A DNA stretch of 64,000 nt from Gammaproteobacteria bacterium (lineage in GTDB: Bacteria; Pseudomonadota; Gammaproteobacteria; Ga0077536). The notes beneath the pieces are model-generated. The model searched no databases and was not told the origin of the DNA. It saw only the letters and a program-made list of their open reading frames with translations. Numbering within the stretch: position 1 is the first letter of the stretch; each line of letters begins with the position of its first letter. The stretch is taken from contig JACKNH010000008.1 of NCBI GenBank assembly GCA_024234975.1, forward strand, positions 1 to 64,000, given 5' to 3'. Both the position numbers and the translations under genes were made by a program. Shown here piece by piece: positions 1 through 7,669 of this stretch.

Positions 1-50
1 TGCCGCAGGGCGGAAACTGATACCCGGAAATCCGGCGCGCCGTGCGGGCC

Positions 51-773
51 TCAGCGGTCGCGCGCGGCGCGCCAGCCGGCCGCTGCCGCTTCCTTTTCAC
101 TACAGAACCAACGTTCGCCGGCGGCGGTATTGATGCGGGTACGGGCGTAGGCCGTACTGCCGGGAAGATGAAATATTTTTTCTCCGGCGCGATTGATGTT
201 GCCTTTGATTGTGCAAGTCTTCGACGGCGGCGATGTGTTTGCGCTTTGCGCGACCCGGCGAACTGCTGCCAGACATTCCTGCAGGGACGGCGTATCTCCC
301 AGCGCCGGCTCGCCCCGATTGCGATGCAGCCACGGCGCAGTGGCCTTTCGATCGCGCCAGAGTCCCCGCCTGGCAGTGCGTGCGCGGTTTTCCAGTTCAC
401 AGTAGCGGGCGGCGTCCGGATGTTCGGGCAGGTAATAGCGGTACGCCCAGGCGAGGCCGCGTTCCAGCATTGCCTCATTGATATTGCCTGGCGCGCCCGT
501 AACGATGGCGACCTGGCGCTGGTAGCGATCGGTATTCAAGAGTTGCATCGTTACTTGTGAATTGCGCAGCAGGCTGCGTAACCCGTCACGGGCGAGGTTA
601 CCGTGCCGCTGATCATGTTCCGGTGCATCGATGCCGAACAGGCGTACGCGCACTGTCCCTGGCGCCGTGACCACATCCAGCGTGTCGCCATCGTAGATTC
701 TCGCCACGCGCCCTTCGAATGTTGCGGTGGCCTCCGTTGCTGACGTAGACAGTGCCGCAGTCAAACACAGCAC
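51..773 (-). CDS. Secreted thermonuclease-family (SNase-like) protein
   Basis: Predicted exported nuclease of about 240 residues. The SNase fold spans roughly residues 20-150: YDGDTLDV gives the first metal-binding Asp, VRLFGIDAPEHDQ gives the Arg, Asp and Glu of the active site, and the RYQRQVA loop supplies a further conserved Arg region. From about residue 189 a second module begins (IKGNINRAGEKIFHLPGS, later GERWFCSEKEA). It recurs at the C-terminus of many SNase-like exported proteins and has no established function. The start is uncertain. GTG at 773 gives a short hydrophobic leader, while the frame stays open to about 827 through a stretch with Arg-Arg and a better hydrophobic core but only a CTG as start. 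Substrate specificity (DNA or RNA) cannot be told from sequence. Confidence 0.85.
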   Translation of the reverse strand: MLCLTAALSTSATEATATFEGRVARIYDGDTLDVVTAPGTVRVRLFGIDAPEHDQRHGNLARDGLRSLLRNSQVTMQLLNTDRYQRQVAIVTGAPGNINEAMLERGLAWAYRYYLPEHPDAARYCELENRARTARRGLWRDRKATAPWLHRNRGEPALGDTPSLQECLAAVRRVAQSANTSPPSKTCTIKGNINRAGEKIFHLPGSTAYARTRINTAAGERWFCSEKEAAAAGWRAARDR

Positions 774-823
774 AAGACACGTAGCCGTCGCCGCACGCCG
801 CAGGGGGCCGATGTCAGGGGTGC

Positions 824-1438
824 TCAGGTGTCGTTATCCGTCAGCGACAGAGCGCTGATATCGATGCGGGCTGGCGGCACCGGCCGTGGCTCGACGAGGG
901 TCACGCCTGGTTCGGCCAGCGTCAACGCACCGAGATCGTATTCCGGTGCTGCCACCGTGGCAGGCTCGACCAGCGTAACGCCGGGTTCGGCAAGCGAAAG
1001 ATGATCTGTTGCGAACTCCGGTTTTGTCTGGGTCACAGGCTCCACCAGAATGACGCCCGGTTCCGCCAACGTCGCGCTGATGGGTTGCGGAGGCTGAGCC
1101 GTCCGTCCCGCGTCGCTGCTGGATGTGGTCTGCGCCGTAGGCTCTTGCGCCGGTGCCGTTGGTGCCGCGGCAGTGGGTGCCGCCGAAGTGGCCGGCGCCG
1201 GTGTTGATTGCGGCCGAATCAACGCAACCGCGCCGGCTTTTTGCAGCGCGGCGAGGTAGGCCTTTGCCGTGTTTTCGTCGACGCCCTTCTTTATCGTCAC
1301 TTCATTGCCAGTGAACATCTGGGCGATGCGTTCGGCATTGGCATTGAACAATCGCGCAAGGTTGGCCTTCACCGTGTCGGCAGGGACGCCGGCGCTGATT
1401 TCACCGGTAAAGACAATATCGAACCTGGTGTTACTCAT
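824..1438 (-). CDS. Hypothetical protein with three 25-residue LAEPGV repeats
   Basis: A protein of 204 residues that I do not recognise by name. Residues 1-75 form a compact domain (starting MSNTRFDIVFTGEI, with GNEVTIKKGVDE in the middle) of a kind seen at the start of several gammaproteobacterial proteins of unknown role. A Pro/Ala/Thr-rich linker follows. The C-terminus has three tandem 25-residue units, each opening LAEPGV(I/T)LVEP. I chose the start at 1438 because MSNTRF begins the conserved domain; an upstream in-frame ATG at 1495 adds 19 unconserved residues and neither has a clear ribosome binding site. No signal peptide or membrane segment is visible. It lies between the SNase gene and the S4 gene on the same strand. 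Confidence 0.7.
   Translation of the reverse strand: MSNTRFDIVFTGEISAGVPADTVKANLARLFNANAERIAQMFTGNEVTIKKGVDENTAKAYLAALQKAGAVALIRPQSTPAPATSAAPTAAAPTAPAQEPTAQTTSSSDAGRTAQPPQPISATLAEPGVILVEPVTQTKPEFATDHLSLAEPGVTLVEPATVAAPEYDLGALTLAEPGVTLVEPRPVPPARIDISALSLTDNDT
845..1069 (-). repeat. Three tandem 75-bp coding repeats
   Basis: Three head-to-tail 75-bp units (995-1069, 920-994, 845-919) each encode 25 residues beginning LAEPGV(I/T)LVEP, inside the preceding gene. The first 11 codons of each unit are conserved at protein level, and the remaining 14 diverge apart from a PE(F/Y) pair in the first two units. A partial fourth unit (LTDNDT) closes the protein. Confidence 0.85.
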
Positions 1439-1517
1439 GAGGTTGAATTCCACGCCGCTGGATTTGTGTTTACGGACAAAGGCTAGCACATTCATTGCGT
1501 GAATGAGTTTGCACGCT

Positions 1518-1730
1518 TCACTCCAGCACTATGGTTTCACCTCCGAAGACGACCTTCTGGCCCGGCCTCAGCTTGGCACGTTTGCGCGTTTCGACCGTAC
1601 CGTCCACGCGGACCTCACCGGCGGCAATCGCCGCATGGGCCTGGCCACCGGATTCAACCAGACCTTCCGCCTTGAGCAATTGATCGAGCTGGATGAATTC
1701 GCCGCGAATAATGAACTTCGTCGCCATCAT
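1518..1730 (-). CDS. S4-domain RNA-binding protein (YbcJ/YaaA-like)
   Basis: About 70 residues, essentially one S4 RNA-binding domain: FIQLDQLLKAEGLVESGG, then VRVDGTVETRKRAKLRPG, the usual helix-turn-beta pattern with conserved Gly and Arg/Lys residues. Small free-standing S4 proteins of this type (YbcJ in E. coli) are thought to bind structured RNA, possibly the ribosome; this copy's target is unknown. The start is one of two adjacent ATGs (1730 or 1727), directly after the stop of the P-type ATPase gene at 1736, so the two are probably cotranscribed. Longer reading frames upstream overlap the ATPase and are unconserved. Confidence 0.85.
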   Translation of the reverse strand: MMATKFIIRGEFIQLDQLLKAEGLVESGGQAHAAIAAGEVRVDGTVETRKRAKLRPGQKVVFGGETIVLE

Positions 1731-1735
1731 GAATC

Positions 1736-4399
1736 TCAGGATCGATGTGGTTGAACAGGGCGTCGGCGCAGCAGCCATTCGAAGCCTTTGCCGGCCTCGA
1801 CAACCAACAGTACCGCAAGTGCGAGCACTCCGCACAAGGCCAGTTCCCGCAGCGTCAGCGGCTGGGTCTTGAAGATGCCATTACACCACGGCAGATAAAT
1901 GACCAGCAGATGCAGGGCGACCGTTGTGACGAGCGCCAGCACCATCGGCTTGTTGCTCAATGGATTCATTGTGAAGAGCGAACGCTGCTCAGAGCGGATT
2001 GACAGTGCATTCACCAATTGAGCAAGCACCAGTACTGTGAATGTCATCGTCTGCCAATGCGGTATGCCTGCGGTCGTCGCCCATGACTGAAGTCCGAGTG
2101 TGGCAGCTGCGATCAGTACGCCCACCACGATTGCGTATTGCCACAAGCCGTTGCCAAGAATGCGGCTGCTGTGCATCTGCGGCCGGCGGCGCATGATGTC
2201 CGCCTCCTCCGGTTCACTGGCGAATGCCAGTCCGGGAAGTCCATCGGTGACGAGGTTCACCCACAGGATCTGAATCGGCAACAGCGGCAATGGCAGACCA
2301 AGGAATGGCGCCACCAGCAACACCCATATCTCGCTCGAATTCGTGGTCAGCGTGTAACGGACGAACTTGCGGATGTTGGCGAATATGCGCCGACCGTGAC
2401 GGACGGCGCTGACGATGGAAGAAAAGTCGTCGTCCAACAGCACCATGTCGGCGGCTTCGCGCGCGACATCGGTTCCTTTGCGTCCCATTGCGACACCGAT
2501 GTCGGCATTGCGTAATGCGGGGGCATCGTTGACGCCGTCGCCGGTCATCGCCACGATTTCCCCTTTGGCCTGCAGCGCGGCGACGATGGCCAGTTTCTGT
2601 TCCGGCTCGACGCGCGCGAATACATTCACGCTGGCGATAGTGGCGTCGAATTCCGCCGGCGTCATCGCGGAGAGTTCGCGACCGGTGACCACCCGCTTGT
2701 GTTCGTTCATCAAACCCAGGCGACGCGCGATGGCGGCCGCGGTCCCCGGATGGTCGCCGGTGATCATGATGGGCCGGATGCCTGCGTGACGACACTCCTC
2801 GATAGACGAACGGGCCGACGCTCGTGGCGGATCCAGCAGTCCTGCCAGGCCCAGCAGCGTCATTGCTGCTTCATCGATACCACCATCATCGTTGCGTACC
2901 GCATCGCGACGGCATGCGAACGCCAACACGCGATAACCCTGAGCGGCCAGGTCATCCGCCTGCTGTCGCCACGCGTCGAGATCGATCGGGGTTGTCGTAG
3001 CGCCATGCAGAACTTCCGTGCACAAGCTCAACACCGTTTCAGGTGCGCCTTTGGTAAAGGCAAACAAGCGGTCCTGATGCCGGTGTAACGTCGTCATCCG
3101 CTTGCGTGAACTGTCAAACGATAACTCGGCGATCCGCGGCCAGGTTTTGTTCAGGGCAGCGCTATCAAGCCCGGCAGTGCGGGCCAGTTCGTGCAAGGCA
3201 ATTTCGGTGGGATCCCCCAGCGGTTGGCCATCAGCGCCATCAGTGACGTCGTTGTTGAGCGCGGCACACAGCAACAACACATCGAACTCATCGCTGCGTG
3301 AGCCCTGTACGACGGGCAAGGTGAGCGTCTGCGAAGCCAGTACGCAGATATCGGCCTGCATCCGGTTCTCGGTCAAGGTCCCGGTCTTGTCAGAGCAGAT
3401 GACGGTGACCGAGCCCAGTGCCTCAACCGCCGGCAGTCGCTTTACCAGTGCGTTTCGGCGCGCCATTTCCCGGGCACCGATGGCCAGCGTGATGGAGACC
3501 AAGGCAGGCAGCGCTTCGGGAATCGCCGCGACAGCGAGGCTGACAGCGGTGAGGAACATCAACATCGCCGGCTCGCCGCGTGTAAGGCCAAGTCCGAATA
3601 CGACGCCGCAGATGAGCAGGATGGCGATCGCCAGCTGCTTGCCGAGTCCGGTCAGACTGCGTTGAATCGGCGTCTGTACCGTTACAGAGTCCTGCAACAG
3701 CCGTGCGATGCCACCGATCTCGGTTCGCATGCCGGTCGCGACAGCAATACCGCTGCCACGCCCGCGGGTGATGAACGTACTGCTGAAAACCATATCGCTT
3801 CGATCGGCAACGCCGGCGTCTGCGGCGACCACAGTGGTCGACTTCGCTGTATGAACGGACTCGCCGGTCAACGTCGATTCGTCGGCATGCAACTCTGCAG
3901 ATTCCAGCAGGCGGATGTCAGCGGGCACAAATGAACCGGCCTCAAGCAATACGATGTCGCCAGGGACGAGGTCGGCTGCAGCGATGAGCTGACGCACGCC
4001 ATCGCGAAGGACCAGGGCGTTGGGTACCGCGAGGGCTTTCAGAGCGTGGATTGCCCGTTGCGCCCGGTAGCTTTGGACCGCGCCAACCATGGCATTGAGC
4101 AACACGATTACGAGGATGGCAGCGGTGTCTATCAACTCACCCACGGTGCCGGCGATGCCAGCAGCCAACAGCAGGATGAGAATCATGAAATCGTGGAATT
4201 GGTCCAGAAACAGCAGCAGTGGCGACCGTGGCGGGGATTCGTCCAGCAGGTTCTGTCCGCAGCCGGACAGGCGTTCCTTGGCGTCATCATCGGTTAAGCC
4301 AAGGCCCGGATCTACGTGCAACCTGTCGGCTGCATCAGCGGTTTCCAGGGCGTGCCAGGCAGTGGTGTCTGGCTTGGAACGGCCTGTTGAATCAATCAT
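1736..4399 (-). CDS. Cation-transporting P-type ATPase (type II, Ca2+-ATPase-like)
   Basis: A full-length P-type ATPase of about 887 residues, inner membrane. In order: N-terminal cation-ATPase domain (WHALETADA), actuator loop TGES, M4 motif AAIPEALPALVSITLA, phosphorylation site CSDKTGTLTEN with the catalytic Asp, nucleotide-binding domain, hinge MTGDGVNDAPAL, and C-terminal helices including NLVTDGLPGLAFASEPEE. The M4 Glu plus the Asn/Asp of M6 resemble the Ca2+-binding residues of SERCA/PMCA-type pumps, so Ca2+ (or Mn2+) export is likely; the ion is an inference. ATG at 4399 is preceded directly by GAGGAA, too close for a normal ribosome binding site. A TTG at 4414 with AAGAAA upstream is an alternative that adds five residues. 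An S4 gene follows. Confidence 0.93.
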   Translation of the reverse strand: MIDSTGRSKPDTTAWHALETADAADRLHVDPGLGLTDDDAKERLSGCGQNLLDESPPRSPLLLFLDQFHDFMILILLLAAGIAGTVGELIDTAAILVIVLLNAMVGAVQSYRAQRAIHALKALAVPNALVLRDGVRQLIAAADLVPGDIVLLEAGSFVPADIRLLESAELHADESTLTGESVHTAKSTTVVAADAGVADRSDMVFSSTFITRGRGSGIAVATGMRTEIGGIARLLQDSVTVQTPIQRSLTGLGKQLAIAILLICGVVFGLGLTRGEPAMLMFLTAVSLAVAAIPEALPALVSITLAIGAREMARRNALVKRLPAVEALGSVTVICSDKTGTLTENRMQADICVLASQTLTLPVVQGSRSDEFDVLLLCAALNNDVTDGADGQPLGDPTEIALHELARTAGLDSAALNKTWPRIAELSFDSSRKRMTTLHRHQDRLFAFTKGAPETVLSLCTEVLHGATTTPIDLDAWRQQADDLAAQGYRVLAFACRRDAVRNDDGGIDEAAMTLLGLAGLLDPPRASARSSIEECRHAGIRPIMITGDHPGTAAAIARRLGLMNEHKRVVTGRELSAMTPAEFDATIASVNVFARVEPEQKLAIVAALQAKGEIVAMTGDGVNDAPALRNADIGVAMGRKGTDVAREAADMVLLDDDFSSIVSAVRHGRRIFANIRKFVRYTLTTNSSEIWVLLVAPFLGLPLPLLPIQILWVNLVTDGLPGLAFASEPEEADIMRRRPQMHSSRILGNGLWQYAIVVGVLIAAATLGLQSWATTAGIPHWQTMTFTVLVLAQLVNALSIRSEQRSLFTMNPLSNKPMVLALVTTVALHLLVIYLPWCNGIFKTQPLTLRELALCGVLALAVLLVVEAGKGFEWLLRRRPVQPHRS

Positions 4400-4676
4400 T
4401 TCCTCGCGCGCCAATCAATTTCTTCGTGTGTAGCCGCACGGCCGGCATGGTGACATAACCCCGCTATCCGGGGTAGGCACCGCGCGCAGCGAAGACCGCG
4501 CAGAGATGCAATCGGGTAGGGCCTGAACCGTTGAGTTGGCAAATGAGAATTAGAATCAATCATTGGCTAGTGGCACTGAATTGGCGCATGTTCTATATTT
4601 TGCAGCCTGTACGGCGCCAAACGCAGTGTCGTGCTGAAAAAAATTCAAGCCTTACAAATTGGGGAGCAAGTGTTTT

Positions 4677-4883
4677 ATGGCAACAGGTACAGTGAAGTGG
4701 TTCAACGATGCCAAGGGATTTGGATTCATCGTTCCGCAGGATGGAAGTGAAGATGTATTTGTACATTTCTCTGCGATTCAGGGGGACGGATTCAGAACAC
4801 TTGCCGAAGGCGAGCAGGTGAATTACGAAGTGGAACGCGGACCAAAAGGACTGACCGCGAAAGCCGTGACCAAGTCGGCCTGA
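4677..4883 (+). CDS. Cold-shock protein, CspA family
   Basis: A 68-residue single cold-shock domain protein. The RNP1-like motif KGFGFIVPQDG and RNP2-like motif DVFVHFSAI are intact, as are the opening GTVKWFND and the closing GPKGLTAKAV. It binds single-stranded RNA/DNA and acts as an RNA chaperone. ATG at 4677 is chosen because MATGTVKWF is the family's start; GGGGAG at 4661-4666 is the likely ribosome binding site, about 10 bases away. An in-frame start at 4659 is spurious. The gene is monocistronic, ending in a strong terminator at 4911, and is divergent from the P-type ATPase. Whether it is cold-induced cannot be seen. Confidence 0.95.
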   Translation: MATGTVKWFNDAKGFGFIVPQDGSEDVFVHFSAIQGDGFRTLAEGEQVNYEVERGPKGLTAKAVTKSA

Positions 4884-4910
4884 GCAGGAAGCTGATAAAC
4901 GGTATTATCG

Positions 4911-4939
4911 AAAGCCCCGGATGCGGGGCTTTCTCTTTT
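4911..4939 (+). terminator. Rho-independent terminator of the cold-shock gene
   Basis: A 9-bp perfect stem (AAAGCCCCG / CGGGGCTTT) with a GATG loop at 4911-4932 is followed by a pyrimidine-rich CTCTTTT. It lies 28 bases after the cold-shock stop codon. Confidence 0.9.
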
Positions 4940-4997
4940 CAGGGCAGTGATATTTCGATAAGTGGAGGCAGGCTCGCGGGCCAGGTCAGTAGAACAG

Positions 4998-5921
4998 ATG
5001 TCAGATTCACGCAAGAACCAGGTGGAGGCCGGGCGCATTCAGCAACGGCTGCGGCGTAACGTCGGCAAGGCTATCGCCGATTTCAACATGATCGAGGAAG
5101 GTGACCGCATCATGGTCTGCCTTTCCGGCGGCAAGGATTCGTTCACGCTGCTGGATGTCCTGCTATCCCTGCAACGCAAGGCCCCCGTGCGCTTTGAGAT
5201 CCTGGCAGTGAATCTCGACCAGAAGCAGCCCGGTTTCCCGGCGGAAATCCTGCCTGCCTATCTGGCCTCACTCGGCGTGCCGTTTCACATCATTGAGCGC
5301 GATACCTACAGTGTCGTCAAACGGGTGGTGCCGGAAACGAAAACCATGTGTGGACTGTGCTCGCGCCTGCGCCGCGGTGTTCTGTACAACTTTGCGCATG
5401 AACACGGGCTCAATAAAATCGCGCTGGGACACCATCGCGACGATATCGTCGAAACCCTGTTTCTGAACATGTTCTTCGGCAGCAAGCTGAAGGCCATGCC
5501 GCCGAAGCTGCAATCCGATGACGGCCGCAACATCGTCATCCGCCCGCTGGCCTATTGCAGCGAGAAGGACATCGAGAAATATGCCGCCGCACGCGATTTC
5601 CCCATCATTCCCTGCAACCTGTGCGGCAGCCAGGAAAACCTGCAGCGCAAGCAGATGAAACTGATGCTGAAGGAGTGGGAACGGCAGACACCGGGCCGGG
5701 TCGAGAACGTGTTCCGCGCGCTGCAGAACGTGGTGCCCTCGCATCTGGCGGACCCTGCCGTTTACGATTTCAGGCACATCGGCGCCGGCGTATCTGCGCC
5801 AATGCCGGATCTCAAGGCGTGGCTGATGAATGAGCACACCGGGCACACGGACGACGACGATGCCCGGCCAGGCGCCGTGGACGAAGTGGCGACTTCAGAC
5901 ATTCTCTCGATTCAGGCGTGA
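4998..5921 (+). CDS. ttcA: tRNA 2-thiocytidine biosynthesis protein TtcA
   Basis: The enzyme thiolates cytidine 32 of certain tRNAs in an ATP- and iron-sulphur-dependent reaction in the cytoplasm. The 307-residue protein has the PP-loop SGGKDS (residues 43-48), the Cys pair in MCGLCSRLRRG and the Cys pair in PCNLCGSQENLQR that hold the Fe-S cluster, plus ALGHHRDD and VVPSHL blocks typical of the family. The start at 4998 matches family length; the frame also opens at a GTG at 4962. Its 3' end overlaps the convergent acyl-CoA ligase gene by 27 bases, which is unusual but leaves both proteins complete. Confidence 0.97.
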   Translation: MSDSRKNQVEAGRIQQRLRRNVGKAIADFNMIEEGDRIMVCLSGGKDSFTLLDVLLSLQRKAPVRFEILAVNLDQKQPGFPAEILPAYLASLGVPFHIIERDTYSVVKRVVPETKTMCGLCSRLRRGVLYNFAHEHGLNKIALGHHRDDIVETLFLNMFFGSKLKAMPPKLQSDDGRNIVIRPLAYCSEKDIEKYAAARDFPIIPCNLCGSQENLQRKQMKLMLKEWERQTPGRVENVFRALQNVVPSHLADPAVYDFRHIGAGVSAPMPDLKAWLMNEHTGHTDDDDARPGAVDEVATSDILSIQA

Positions 5922-7592
5922 GCGAAGGTCGCGCTTCACAATTTTGCCAATCTGGGATTTTGGCAGACTTTCAACAAACACGATTTCCTGTGGGCGTTTG
6001 TATGACGCCAGGCGTTGCTTCGCCGCCGCGATGAGTTGATCGGCGGTCAGAGCGGAATCTGCGCGCACCACAAAAGCGACAATACTTTCACCGCGTTCAT
6101 CATCCGGAACGCCGATAACCGCAACCTCGAGCACGCCTTCGATGGCGGCGAGCGCCTGTTCCACTTCAGCCGGGTAAACATTGAAACCGGAAACGATGAT
6201 CATGTCCTTCTTGCGATCCACGATTCGCAAAAACCCTTCGGTATCCCTGGTCGCGATATCGCCGGTATGCAGCCATCCCTGAGCATCCAGTGTGGCTGCG
6301 GTCAGTTCGGGGCGTCGCCAGTAGCCCTGCATGACCTGTGGCCCTTGCACCCAGAGTTCTCCGGGCGCGCCATCGGGGAGTTCCTCGCCATCGCCGTCGC
6401 GGATACTGCAGGTTGTCGAAGGCAGGGGCAGACCGATGCTGCCGTTGAATTCATGCAGCGTCACCGGGTTGCAGGTCACCACCGGCGATGCTTCGGTCAG
6501 ACCGTAGCCTTCGAGAATCAGACAGCCGGTAGCGTCCTGCCAGGCACGGGCGACGTCGGCCGCGATGGCCATGCCGCCTGCGCTGGTCAGTTTCAAGGCG
6601 TCAAAAGATGCACTTGTGAATGCCGGGTGCTGCAGCAGATTGCGGAACAAGGTGTTCACACCTGTCATCGCCGTGCATGGGGGATTTTGCATGGCGTGGA
6701 CCACATGCGCGATGTCGCGCGGATCAGGCACCAGGTGACAGGTGCCGCCCAACCGTAGAAATACCAGCAGGCTCGCCGTCAATGCATAGATATGGTAGAG
6801 CGGCAGCGGTGTCAGCATGACTTCGCCTTCGTCCTGTACGAATCCGGCGAACCACGCGCCACACTGCAAGGTGTTGGCCACGATGTTGCCGTGGCTGAGC
6901 ATCACCCCCTTGGGCGTGCCGGTGGTGCCGCCGGTGTACTGAAGCAGCGCGATATCGCTGGCAACGGGCGCGACCTCATCGAGGTCGTCAGCGGTGTACC
7001 GCGTAATACATGTTCTGAATCGATGACCGGGCGCCTGCAATTGACGCACTGCCCGACGGCCGCCTCGCAACCAATGATTGGCGCCATTCAACAACACACG
7101 CCGCACGGCATCGTGGAGATCGCCGGGCCCTGTGACAATGACCTGCGGCCGCAACCTTGCTGGCAACGCAGCGACTTTGTCGGCGAAATTTTCCATCACC
7201 ACAATCACGCTGCATTCGGCGTCCTCCAGCAGTGCAGTCAACTCGTGCGCTGTATACAGCGGGTTGATGTTGACGACTGTTGCACCGGCGCGCATCGCGC
7301 CCAGCAACGCCACGGGAAATTGCAGCAGATTGGGCAGCATGATGGCGACGCGGTCGCCGGCACGAACCGAACATTCGCGCTGCAGCCAGGCCGCAAAGCG
7401 GGCACTCAGCGTATCAAACTCGGCGTAGGTCAGCGTTGCTCCGAGGCATAACAGCGCCGTGCGCGTGGGGTGCCGCTGAACGCTGTCGGCTATCAACGCC
7501 GGAATGGAGGTGAAGCGGGTGGCATCAATGGTGTGCGGGGTGGCCGGAGCATAATGCCTGGACCACGCATCAGACGCGTTGCGACTCGCCAT
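5895..7592 (-). CDS. Long-chain fatty-acid-CoA ligase (FadD-like)
   Basis: A 565-residue AMP-forming acyl-CoA synthetase. It activates fatty acids to acyl-CoA through an acyl-adenylate. The P-loop-like signature LLQYTGGTTGTPKGVML, the A5 motif EGYGLTEASPV, the adenylate-binding LHTGDIATRD, the hinge region DRKKDMIIVSGFNVYP and the C-terminal catalytic Lys in LPKSQIGKIVKRDL are all visible. Length and motifs fit FadD rather than acetyl-CoA synthetase. ATG at 7592 is chosen for the GGGGGGAA just upstream; an in-frame start at 7664 adds 24 unlikely residues. The gene is convergent with ttcA, which it overlaps slightly. Exact chain-length preference is unknown. Confidence 0.9.
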   Translation of the reverse strand: MASRNASDAWSRHYAPATPHTIDATRFTSIPALIADSVQRHPTRTALLCLGATLTYAEFDTLSARFAAWLQRECSVRAGDRVAIMLPNLLQFPVALLGAMRAGATVVNINPLYTAHELTALLEDAECSVIVVMENFADKVAALPARLRPQVIVTGPGDLHDAVRRVLLNGANHWLRGGRRAVRQLQAPGHRFRTCITRYTADDLDEVAPVASDIALLQYTGGTTGTPKGVMLSHGNIVANTLQCGAWFAGFVQDEGEVMLTPLPLYHIYALTASLLVFLRLGGTCHLVPDPRDIAHVVHAMQNPPCTAMTGVNTLFRNLLQHPAFTSASFDALKLTSAGGMAIAADVARAWQDATGCLILEGYGLTEASPVVTCNPVTLHEFNGSIGLPLPSTTCSIRDGDGEELPDGAPGELWVQGPQVMQGYWRRPELTAATLDAQGWLHTGDIATRDTEGFLRIVDRKKDMIIVSGFNVYPAEVEQALAAIEGVLEVAVIGVPDDERGESIVAFVVRADSALTADQLIAAAKQRLASYKRPQEIVFVESLPKSQIGKIVKRDLRSRLNRENV

Positions 7593-7669
7593 GCCGTTCC
7601 CCCCGGGGCAATGCTGCGTGGAACAGATGATAGCGCAAGCCGGCAAAGCCGGCGTTGCCGTCAACGATA

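Noticed and set aside
4541..4565. AATGAGAATTAGAATCAATCATT-like sequence resembling a Fur box
   Set aside because: Only partial match to the Fur pattern and no iron gene follows; the cold-shock and P-ATPase genes are unlikely Fur targets. Left as a weak possibility.
5895..5921. 27-base overlap of ttcA and the acyl-CoA ligase as a frameshift sign
   Set aside because: Both proteins end at normal family length, so the overlap is real and convergent.
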